A stretch of DNA of 64,000 nucleotides from Leishmania martiniquensis (taxonomy: Eukaryota; Euglenozoa; Kinetoplastea; Trypanosomatida; Trypanosomatidae). A program made the translations under genes and the position numbers. How positions within the stretch are numbered: the first letter of the stretch is position 1; each line of letters starts with the position of its first letter. The stretch is from the NCBI RefSeq assembly GCF_017916325.1, contig NC_090156.1, positions 623,501-687,500 of the forward strand, written 5' to 3'. The notes beneath the pieces were generated by a model that was not told where the DNA came from, made no database searches, and saw only the letters and a list, made by a program, of their open reading frames with translations. This document shows, piece after piece, positions 10,310-20,166 of this stretch.

Positions 10310-11960
10310 CCCCACCTCACAGGAACGGCGCCGAAACGCATCGCAACGCGTCGTGCTGCACCGCTCGAGAGCCTGCGCCGAGCGCAGTGAGCGGGCCAAG
10401 AGAAGGTCAGTCTGCAACAGCAGCCATCACACTTCCTTTTACGTTCTCTGGTTGGCCGAGTCGTCCCCGCAGCATGTCGTGTTCCAACACCGCTGCTCCA
10501 CACGCAGCGTGACGGCGCTGCAGAGGATCTCTGATTCCATCGGTTCTGCGCAGAAGAGGCGGAAAGAGCTCCTGCAGCCGTCCCCCTTCCTCTGGGTACG
10601 TGCGCGCGACGGAGAGCCGCAGCGGGGCTCTGTGCAGCACTCAGCTCCACGAAGCTTTCCAGCCTCCAGGGGGCGCATGGTGGTGCTGCTTGCGCGGCGC
10701 CATTATCTGCGGAGGACGTAGAGCGTGTGAAGCCATCCGAAATGAAGCTGCAGCGCTGTCCAGGTGTCTTGAGGGGCACCGCCCCCAGGGAGTCGACGGT
10801 AGAGCGGTGAGGGCGGAAGCAACCCAGCCGCGGGTGGGCCTTGGTATTCACAAGGTCGCGCAGTCTTCGCGAGACCATGCGGGCCAGCAGCATTCGTAAA
10901 TCCCCCGTCCGCGCTACAGAGCCAGTAGAGCGCGCGATCCATGCGGTGCTTGTGCGACATCAGCTGGAATAGATCGAGCCCCTCACTTCATTGCAGCAGA
11001 GATGTGGTCGGCGACGACGGCGCCCGTGGAAGGGGCATACTCGGCGTAGCGGCGTGCCACCTCAAGCGCGCCCAGCGCGAATAGCGTAAGGGGTGTGAAG
11101 GGGAAGAGGAGGCCATGCGGGGAGTCACCTCGGCTCCTGCAGCTGCATCGCTACCCATACGCTGATCTTCTGCGTCCTCGCACTAAAAAGGCATTAGCCG
11201 ACCTGCCCCACGACTTGCGCGGGGCAGCGCGGAGGATTGAATAGACGGCCTGCATGTGCCCTGCCTTGAATAAGTCTCTCGGGGAGCTGCGGACGCTGTA
11301 GAGCTGCATTTGGCGCTCCAACAAGGACTCTGTGGGGATTCCCTGATGGCCAGATCGGAAAGAGGGTGGCGCGCAGTGGCGTCGCTATAGCCTGCGCATG
11401 ATGAGTTGCTCGTACGAAACCTATTCGCCAAAGTAGCCCTGGCCACGGTCAGGTCATCTCTTCGCGTGCGCCCCAACGTTGGGCACTGCGAGTCAGCGAC
11501 CGTTCCGATAATGTGAGGACTGTCTGGCGCCTCATCGAGAACTCGCCCTGTCGCGATGTCGCTTCTCCGGCACGTTGCGGGGCATAAAGCTTGTCCGTCC
11601 CGTTAGTTTATGGCCGCAGAGCTGCGTTATCACTGTTGAAGGTTTGCCTGCCAGTGCTCACTGAGGGCCTATACAACCACACATCTCGTGATGGATGAAG
11701 CACGAGGGCGCCCACCACCGCACTCTTCTCACGCTACCCGGCGATGCTGACTGCCTGGGAGGCCCCCTGCCTCACTGTCCTGAGAGAGGGGGTGGGGTGA
11801 GCCGCGCCTTTCGCAGAGGATCGACTTTCGCTGAGGAAGCGCCGAGCAACTAGACAGAGCAGTGCCACTCGGCGCGGCGAAGCTCATGGCAGACCGACCT
11901 CATGCAGTGTGAACCAAATGTGGAGATGGTGCTCAGCGACACAGCCACATAGCAAAGTGG
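10310..11960 (-). mobile_element. degenerate ingi/L1Tc-clade non-LTR retrotransposon (DIRE-like) reverse transcriptase remnant
   Basis: On the minus strand a readable stretch ending the ATG at 10893 contains LLARMVSRRLRDLV followed by GCFRPHRSTVDSL. This is the reverse-transcriptase motif around the conserved GFRPxRST of L1/ingi-type elements. Upstream in the same general direction (about 11000-11130) lies a PFTP-containing stretch resembling the segment that precedes the RT palm, interrupted by several stop codons and frame changes. No intact YxDD motif or continuous open frame exists, so the element is dead. The right-hand limit is approximate, set where complex sequence gives way to simple repeats. 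Trypanosomatid genomes carry such degenerate ingi-related elements (DIREs) and their short derivatives (SIDERs). Confidence 0.6.
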
Positions 11961-14900
11961 AGGGATGTGTGTGCTTGTCGAATGGCCAGCACGATTCGAC
12001 ACGAGCCGATCTCATGATAACTGCTACCGTACACCGCCAGCACAGGAGTTGTCCGTCAGCGCCGAAAAGTCTGCCATCGCGCCCTCAGGCACGACGGCCC
12101 AGCTTTCCCCACCTCCCGACCCCTCCCATGCATACGAAGGGCAGACTCGGGAGCCCTGGGCAACACCGCAGGCTAAGGTGGTCGGAGTCTTCGACGAGTT
12201 CAAGTAAAACGAAGAAGCACGCATATACAGATATATGTGCATGTATGGAGACAAGCAGAGAGAGGGGTGAGCGCTCTCGCACGCGCCCACGGAACAGCGC
12301 ACACATTCATACACATGTACGCAGAGAGGCCCAACGCATCTACCACGAAACAGAAAGAAGGGAGCTCGGGCAAAGGCAAACGGGGGTGCAACATAGTAAT
12401 CCGAGAGAGAGAAAAGGAGGGGGAGGTGCACAAGAAGCGCCTCGCGGATAGGCGCGAGGGAAGAACAGCGAGACGGCGAAGGCGTATGCATCACTGCGGA
12501 GATATGGAGGGAGGGAGGTGGGCGAGCGCATCGATAGGTGCACGAACAGACAGATGAAGAGAGACAGAGAAAGATAAGCGCCAAAGGTAAACGAGATATT
12601 AACGTGAAAAATAAGAATCTGAAAGGTAAACAGAGAGAGAGCGAAAGGGCCGTCTTGACAGTGCCGACTAACCGGGGGGCCCATGGCACACCAGAGAGGA
12701 GAGACGAGGAGGAATTGAGGAGGAAAACGATCAGGTGAGGACAGTGGCGAAGGAAACAAAGGGAAAGGGGAAGCGCACGCGCAGACGCAGCAGGGCCGAC
12801 AAAACGGAAAAAAATGACCTTGACCTTGTGCGGTGCATGCAAGCCTGCGGCGGGAAGGGGGAGGGCAGAGAGTGGCTGGAGGTGATCCCCTCGCCGCAGG
12901 GGAGCAGCAGTGACAAAATTGGACCTCCACCACAGACACATGCGCACGCACGTAACTTGGCCATGAAGCGCACGACAAGAGAACATAACAAAACGAAAGG
13001 AAAGGTCATGAGAGGGGAGGGAGTTTAGCAGAGCAGCCCCACGGAAGACGTGCACGGGTAAGAGAAACAAGAAGCTGGCCGAGGGACACACACACACACA
13101 GAGACAGTGAGGGAGACAGGTAGAGAGAGAGACGTGGCCATTCAGCCAAAAATACTCGTGCACCGTGGGGTATATGTATTCGTTGGTTGTACATGAATCG
13201 ACAGGACGAGAGGCAAACGGGTATGAGAAACATCTACAGGAGAGAGAAAAAGGGAGGCGGGTGGTGGTGGTGGTGACCGACACACTCGAAGATGGATAAA
13301 GAAAAGGTAAAGTGCTACTGCAAGCGGAAACGCACAGGAGGAAGAAAGCGCCCCGCCAACTCAAGAGGCAGCAAGTGACACGGGCGCAGAAGCATCGACA
13401 CAGAGAAGAACCGAGGAAAAAGCACGGGGAACACGAGTGCTTCGGTGCGCGTCTGCATGTGCTGCTGGGGCAAGGGTGGGAAGAGGGGTGACATGACAAA
13501 AGCAGTCTGCCAACCTCGGCAGAGGGTGGGGGTGAGGGTGACACACTATCCTCAATGGCGACTCCAAAAAGAGGAGAGAAGGACACGCCGCTTGGGACGG
13601 GGGTCCGAGAAAAGGGCAGAGCGGCAAACGCCTGCCCACAGACGACGCAGCACACCCACACACGCTCAGTGATACAAACGGACGCACGCGCCGGCAAACG
13701 TGCGCTCAAGAGACGGCCAGATAAGAGAGGAAAGGGAAGAACAACGACAACAGAAGTTAGCAGCATTTCCGCTTTTCTCTCCTCCTCCCCCGCCCCACCC
13801 GCCCTGTTGGCGGTGACGCATCGCGGCGGTATTGCACAGGATAAAGCGAGTCGAAAAGAAAAAACGGTTCGAAGCGCCTGTCAAGCAAACACACACACAC
13901 ATTCCGTCGCCCACGGCGTCTGCCCTAACGCGAGTCTCTCCTCATGCGGACTTCTTCTCTGCCTCACCCCTTCACCCCCTCCGCTTTCCATGCCGGTGCC
14001 CTCAGGTCCCATTTACGTGCTCCCTTTCGAATCATCGACGCTCACGTTTACGATCCTCGCCCCATAGCTGAGGGGGAGGGCGCGTTTGCTCCTCTCTGCG
14101 TCCCACCCACCCCCGTTACGTTACGTTAGCCGAGTATACACCACCTAGAGAAAAGGGGTGTCTTATAGAAGAAATGTGTGCCTGTATGTGTGTGCACGCG
14201 CGCGAGGGTGTGCGTACCGGTGCTCTCCTCGTACTCGCCCTCACTGCCACCACTTTTTTTTCGTTGCCAGGTCGTTTCACTCAACACGAACACCCTGCCC
14301 CACGCTCAATGTCCATGCTCACACACACACACACACACGCGGGCGTGAGTGCGCGAGTGGAAACATTAAAAAAAAGGCAAAGCGCCTCGAAGAGCGACAA
14401 AACGTCTGCATCAGAGGCACTTTATCTCCTCCAGGGGCGCTCTTTTGGACCTTATCCACTCCACTCTTACCGTCGATCGGGGCACTCGTGTGTTGCGCGT
14501 TGCCTGTCGTTGTCTGTCCGTTGGGCCGTAGGAAAGCCGCGAAGAAGAGGAACGAGCCTACCAAACGACGAAGGCAAAGGAAGAGGAAAGGGGGGCGAGA
14601 TGAATGGAGGGTCTCAATGTTGTCTCTGACGGAGAAATAGACGCACAAGTCTGCAGAGAAAAGAGTGAAAGCGCAGCAGTGAGAAGAGCATACAGACACC
14701 AACAGAGCAACGCAGAGTAGCGGTAAACCTCCCTCTGCCGCCCTCCCTTTTATTTCGTCCCCATCGATGTCCCCTACCCCCTCTCCTCCTCCTCGCGCTT
14801 CGCCTTTATTCCCAGCACTCGAGCGCCAAGCACAGCAAAGAAAGAAAAAAGGTGCCGAAGGAAAAAGGCGAAGACGCCCGTCATCAACGCCGGCCCGGAC

Positions 14901-14990
14901 AGCCATCACACCACCAAGCCCGTCACCAGGAATAGAAACATAAGAAGCAAACGAAAGGGGGAAGGGGAGGAGGAGGAGCGTGAAGATGAG

Positions 14991-15026
14991 CATATATATA
15001 TAAATATACATATATATATATATACA
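14991..15026. repeat. TA-rich microsatellite
   Basis: Alternating T and A with two interruptions, within a purine-rich region. It can fold on itself. It is one of several TA runs in the gene-free stretch. Confidence 0.85.
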
Positions 15027-16441
15027 TGCGGGAGTGGGAATACCGAAAAGAGGCGAAGCGCCTCCAAAGGACGGAGAGGGAGGGATGGAGGGGAGGGAGG
15101 GGAGAGAGCAACGAGCAGCACGGGCCCACGGTGAAGACGACGCTTTGAGCATTTAAGGACGTGGGCGTTGGGAAAATTGGGGAGGGAGGAGGGAGTGAAC
15201 AACCTGAGAAGTGGCGAACGTGTTGCGATCGCGCGGAATGTAGAAACAAGGGCAGGGAAGAGGTTGTCAGTGCGTGCACCAGTGCGTAAGGCCCGCATTG
15301 CCATCAAGAGTCCCGAACGACTAAGCAGAGGCGTTATTACTGATGCTCCCCTCTGCTTTTTGAAGGCACTAGCGCCCCACCCCTCGGCACACCCGGACGT
15401 TCTTAAGGTGCAGCAACGAGTCGCACTGCAGATGGGCAGGAGAGTGGCTCGGAGGAGGGTACTCACACAGGTATGAAGAAAAAAAAGAGGAGGAAAGGGG
15501 AGGGGGCAACAAGAGGCGCAGCGCGAGAGGCTCAAAGAAAATGTGCTCGCCCAAGGGTGAGTTGGTGATTGACTCGGTGAATGAAATAGGGTGGTGGTGG
15601 TGGTGAGAGGGATGCAAAAAAAAAAAGGAGGAGAGAGACTCACACTCAGCTGCGCGAATATATATATATATCAGGAGACCACAGGGCCGGGAGAAGAGGG
15701 CGTGTGCACACCCTACACACAAGGGGAGAGCTCATGCAGGGGAGAACAGTAACAACCACGAGTGGTACATCAATGAAATGGTTATGTCGAGAAGCAGCAT
15801 CGTTAAACCGAAGCGGGACAAAAAAGGGGGACACACGCACACACACATATATATGTATATATATTCACGTATATATATATATGTACTTCAAAAGTTATGC
15901 GCGAGAAGCTGTGCAAAGTGAGACGAGCGAGCCTGTGCGCTGGTTGGCACCCTGACGTGCCGGTAGGCCGCTGTCTGCATCGGCGTGTGTCAGTTTGCGT
16001 TTCATTCTATCGTGGGGGAGAGGGAGGGGGAGGGGGGAGGCCGCAGAACAGCATGGCAGTAGAGGACATCATCCATGGAGAAAGAGGGAGGGAGAGAGAT
16101 GGTGAAACAAACAGAGAGAGAGGGGGGTCGAGAGGGAGGGCACATCGAGCGTGCCAATCGGCGGGCAAAACATCAAACGGAAGAGAGCGAAAACAGCCAA
16201 GGGAGAGCGGAGTCGGCGGCTGCACACACACCCCCGACGGCCCTCCCTGATGGGCAACAGTTTCGCGGAGACAGCGAGATGCGAAAGTGTGGAAAAAAAA
16301 ATCTGGCGTATGGCCGTGCGGCTGCGTTTGTATGAATGCGCGTATGGGTCTGAGATACACGTGGTGCTCTCGCGTCCCCCGTAATGCGGTATCTTTCCTT
16401 TGGGGGGGTGCATCTTCCAGTCACTCCAATGACCGGGGCAC

Positions 16442-16481
16442 ACACACGTACACACGCACTGTGAGGCGTGTGTACGTGTGT
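16442..16481. repeat. perfect 16-bp inverted repeat with 8-nt loop
   Basis: Arms at 16442-16457 and 16466-16481 are perfectly complementary and consist of CA/TG-rich sequence flanking the loop actgtgag. The RNA of either strand could form a short stem-loop. It lies downstream of the 17014-18327 gene in transcription order, so it may be in its 3' UTR. CA/TG repeats make chance formation more likely than for a complex sequence. Confidence 0.7.
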
Positions 16482-17013
16482 ATCGTATCTCATGGACATT
16501 AGTCCCCCAACTCTGCGCGAGGAAGAAGGCCAAGCGACGATTTCATCGGATGACGATGCCAAACTACTTCTGGCGGTGGCACATGCTCAAGTGCGTAACA
16601 AAAGGGAGGAGGTGAGAGCGATGTACTGCCTCGGATGCCGATGGCGCTGTGTTGAACCGACTAGAGACTGAACGCACGCACGGACGATCCTGATGTTAGG
16701 CATGATGCCAGCGCGACTCGGGCGTGTCTCACCGGCCCCCGGACTGTCGAGCGGTGTGGAGAGGCGTCGCACTGCCCCAAGGGATGCACGGCATGGCGCC
16801 CGTGATGAAGAGGGGTGCATGGGCAGGTGTGAGGCGGGAAGCTGGCAGAGTTGGTGGCCGAGGCCTGCGCTCAGGTAGCCGAGTCGGCACATGAATGTAT
16901 GCTGAGTGCACGCGGCTGCTTCGCCTTTCCCGACGGGCCTGCGAGAGAGGGGGTAACGTGAAGTCGAAGGGGCGCCATGTACGGCCGCGCGCGCACGTTG
17001 ACGAAAAAGACTT

Positions 17014-18327
17014 TCAGTCATCGTCGATGTCGCGTACGCTCTGCAACAGGTACTCGAGCGACGGGATGTCCATTTGGAGGCGGGCCTCGAGTGGCGAGTT
17101 GTCGCCGCTCGACCGGTCGCCACTGATCACCGTGAAGCCGCCTCCGTTGCCGAGTGGGGCGCTCTCGGGGTCGTGGTGGCTGGGGCCGCTAAGAGCGAGA
17201 CCGGAGCTGTGCAGGGATGGGTGCGCGAACGGCGGCGGCGGCGGCCCTGCGGGGGCCTGGTGAGACGCGTCATGAGCTATACCCAACGGCGATGGATCGA
17301 CGCTTGTGTTCGTAAGTGAGCAGCCCAGCAGGCGCAGTGCCTCGACCTCCGACACACTAAAGCGCGACTCCGCAGAAGCTGGTACGGCGACGCTGGGAGC
17401 AGACAGGAACGGTTGGCTGTCGACAGACGGAGCGGGGCCGTTGGCGCGGGAGGCCGGGGCTGATGGCGACATCGCCGAAGCCGTGCTCGCCCGCTTCGAA
17501 GACGCGTCAGCCGGGCCGTCTACAAGGCAGTGAAAGCCGTGGATGCATTCGTACAGTCCCGTGGAGGCGTTGAGTTGGAGATGCTTCATTGCACGCATGT
17601 TGTTATGAATGCTACACATCTCCTGCTCTTCTTCCTTACCCTTGTGCCCCCGACCGCGACGATGGCTAGGGGTCGTGCTATTCGCCATCGGTGTCAGCGG
17701 AGCATTGCCACGCATATTAGACGGCGTCCACGGTGCGGCGCTGCTGTTTGGCACAAAGTCATTCGCCCTTCGGCCTGGCATCGTCACGCGGCCCGATGCG
17801 GATGGAGACATCTGATGCGCCAACACCTGCTCCACTCGCATGCGAATTGGCTGAACGAGGGTGGTCGGGTAGTCGTTCAGGAGCGACATGAGCACTGTCA
17901 GCAAAGCGCTATGCGAGCACTGTTGCAGCATGTAGCACGTCTGGTTGTAGGCGTGCTCCAACTGCGCCGCAGCCATGGCTACCGCCTGCTGCTGCTGCAG
18001 CATCGTGTAGATGTGGCTACTGTCCATATTGTGCAGCTGGCTCGTTGGCGAGCCCGATATGGTCGCTGCGCCGCTTTTCGACCTATCCTCACTGTGCGGA
18101 ACTAAGGTGAAGCCGCCGGTGGCACCACTGGAGGCACTAGCGGTATTTGCCTTGAGGCTCTCCTCGTCCAATAGCGGAACAGATGTGCGATGAGACGCGG
18201 CAGCGCTGCTGCCATTGTGGCTATGGCTGTCGTTTGAGCCGTTGTTGCTGTTATTCGCGGTAGCGGAAGGCGCCGTCGGCGCGAGGCTGCGGCGCTCCCC
18301 CCTCGGCGTTTTCTTGGCCGACTTCAT
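17014..18327 (-). CDS. low-complexity protein with Cys/His motif, putative RNA-related regulator
   Basis: The 437-residue product is rich in Ser, Ala, Asn and Pro, with long disordered ends. One compact conserved-looking segment stands out: C238-x2-H241, an intervening 19 residues with MRAMKHL, then C261-x5-C267 (ECIHGFHC). Such short Cys/His modules occur in kinetoplastid proteins with zinc-finger and RNA-regulatory roles, so zinc binding is plausible, but I do not recognise a named family. A glutamine-rich helix (about 106-135) and a short helical block (139-175) precede it. The start is the ATG at 18327, followed by a basic N-terminus; the codons are GC-rich at third positions. The next gene in the transcription direction is about 9.3 kb away, so this gene may have an unusually long 3' UTR. 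Confidence 0.75.
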   Translation of the reverse strand: MKSAKKTPRGERRSLAPTAPSATANNSNNGSNDSHSHNGSSAAASHRTSVPLLDEESLKANTASASSGATGGFTLVPHSEDRSKSGAATISGSPTSQLHNMDSSHIYTMLQQQQAVAMAAAQLEHAYNQTCYMLQQCSHSALLTVLMSLLNDYPTTLVQPIRMRVEQVLAHQMSPSASGRVTMPGRRANDFVPNSSAAPWTPSNMRGNAPLTPMANSTTPSHRRGRGHKGKEEEQEMCSIHNNMRAMKHLQLNASTGLYECIHGFHCLVDGPADASSKRASTASAMSPSAPASRANGPAPSVDSQPFLSAPSVAVPASAESRFSVSEVEALRLLGCSLTNTSVDPSPLGIAHDASHQAPAGPPPPPFAHPSLHSSGLALSGPSHHDPESAPLGNGGGFTVISGDRSSGDNSPLEARLQMDIPSLEYLLQSVRDIDDD

Positions 18328-20166
18328 ACTTGCTCACCGCTCCCGCAAGGGGAGAGCCGACAAAGAAAAGGGAAACGGCACACACACACACGCGCGCGCG
18401 GAGGGGGAGGGGCCCAGCCGACACGCCTGCAGAGAAGGGAAGGCGTGGAAGAGCGGCAGAAGTCCAATCCGAAAAACACGAAGCTGAGAACGGTGACGGC
18501 AGAGGACGAAAGAAGCAGTTGGGGGAAGGGGAAGGGAGGGAGGCGCAGGGGCGAAACCGAAGTCAGAAAAGAGGGTTCAGATGAGGCACAAGGAGAGAGG
18601 AGGACAGGGGCAAACAGAGGCAGCGCCGGCGGCGGCAATACGAAGACGCACAGGAGGGGAGGAGGAAGGGGGGTAAATAGGCGGCAGCGCAACCCCTGTA
18701 CAGAGGCGCCCGTCGCACCTGTCCGCACAAGAGCGAGAGCAGCGTCACAGTTTTCTTTTCGCTCGTAAATGCCTCGTCACAATGACAATAAGCCGAGCGA
18801 CAGCAGCAGTTGCCGTACGACGACCGCCGGCACGACTTGCTAGCAAAGAGAAAATGCCAAGAGGGGATATGACAGCGCGCGCGCAAGACAGAGAGAGGTG
18901 GCGAGCTACCCCAAACCGAGTCAAGAGACAACGCTGCACCTCTGCGTAAACGCGCGCCCCGTGCCTGTGTGTTGGTAACGGTGACCTATGTGGGAAAGTT
19001 GAGAAGCGCCACAAAGCAGTACGCGAAAGAAACACACAGTGCACTGAGGTACTCGCTAACACACACTTACATGCACAGAACGTTTCAAGAACGGGTGAGG
19101 AGAGCACAGAGGGAGAGGGGTAAGGGGTTGAGAACCAGCGAATCGAAAACTAAGGCACAGTGCGAAGGGGAGGCGGAGGGGGTCGATGGGGAAAGGGAGG
19201 AGAGAGAAAACTCTTTGTGGGGCGGAGAGAAGTGGGGATGGTGGATGGGGAGAGGATGAGACCGGAAGGGAAAGCGCAATGGGCGGAAACTGATCCGTGG
19301 GCACGTGCGTGCAGATTGAGGGCGCCGATAGTGACGGGGACGATGGAGAGTAAGAATTTGACGGTCGCCGGTGATGGAAGGTGCACACACGCCCGCGTGT
19401 GCCGATATGCGAGGATGTGGAGAGGGTGGGCGGTGAATGTGGGGGATGAGCACAGTTTATAGAAACCAGCGTAGAGCAAGTGGCGCGTAGCGATGGTGGC
19501 GCGGAGGCGTGAAGAGAAGGGGGAAGAGACCGCCAGTGACCGAAGAGTGAGAGGGGAGAGCATCTGAAACCGTTGGAATTGCCATCCGCCCAATGTACTG
19601 GCAAGCATGTCCGTGTGTGTGTGTTTTCCCGTTTCGAACTCCTTCATGATGGAGCGCACACACCCCCTGATGGCCCAGGTGGTGGTGGTGGGGTGCGCTC
19701 CATCATGAAGGAGTTCGAAACGGGAAAACACACACGCCGGCGCCCTCTCACATGCACGCCACCACCACAAAAGGTAGAAACAAACGAAACCCAATGGCAT
19801 TCAGGCACGGTAACCGGCTGGAGGTGAGGCCAGCGGCACGGGAGGATGCGCGCACAGGGGCACAGCCCAGTCCGATAAAAAGAGCAAACGCCCCTCTGTG
19901 AAGGTGCCGAAACAGTAAAACGAGGGTGCATTGGCCAACGCGCTCACTTACACTCACATTCACAGACACAGACGAATAGAGAACGAGAGAGAGAGATGCG
20001 CAACAGCGCCAGCGAGGCTCGAGTCCCAGGCGAGTGGAGAGCTTGCGCCAGATCACAGAAGAGCTCGTGCGATGTGCCAGCTCTCGTCCCCGCTGCCGTG
20101 ATACATTCAGCCCTCCACCGCTACTTCGGCGGCTGTCGAAGCCCAAAGCAATACAGAGGATGCTGT
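18328..20166. other. intergenic region holding a long inverted repeat
   Basis: Spacer between the Cys/His protein gene and the flavoprotein gene. It holds purine-rich plus-strand sequence (pyrimidine tract for splicing of the gene at 17014-18327) and the 42-bp inverted repeat described separately. No gene is supported. Confidence 0.55.
19617..19735. repeat. perfect 42-bp inverted repeat with 35-nt loop (strong hairpin)
   Basis: The left arm (19617-19658) and right arm (19694-19735) are exact reverse complements over 42 bp. The arms are complex sequence with a central TTCGAA, not only dinucleotide repeat; only the outer 7-8 bases are TG/CA. The 35-nt loop contains CCCCC and GGTGGTGGTGG stretches that could extend pairing. 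In the transcription direction it lies about 430 nt beyond the stop of the GMC flavoprotein gene, so it is probably in that gene's 3' UTR or in the cleaved spacer. Confidence 0.92.

Larger units (their letters stand above)
11961..17013. other. long gene-free, low-complexity region
   Basis: About 5 kb without a supportable gene. It contains purine-rich plus-strand tracts, a CA run at 14320-14338, a TA island at 14991-15026, TA/CA runs at 15658-15671 and 15841-15883, and a short perfect inverted repeat at 16442-16481. A 580-codon minus-strand frame (12024-13766) consists of Cys/Ser/Leu/Pro-rich translation of pyrimidine tracts and was not accepted. Part may be the 3' UTR of the 17014-18327 gene. 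Confidence 0.5.

Noticed and set aside
12024..13766. 580-codon minus-strand frame
   Set aside because: Its translation is Cys/Ser/Leu/Pro-rich and follows pyrimidine tracts and dinucleotide repeats; no domain or coding-type composition.
16587..17123. 178-codon minus-strand frame overlapping the end of the Cys/His protein gene
   Set aside because: Out of frame with the accepted gene, no protein-like features, overlaps its C-terminal coding part.
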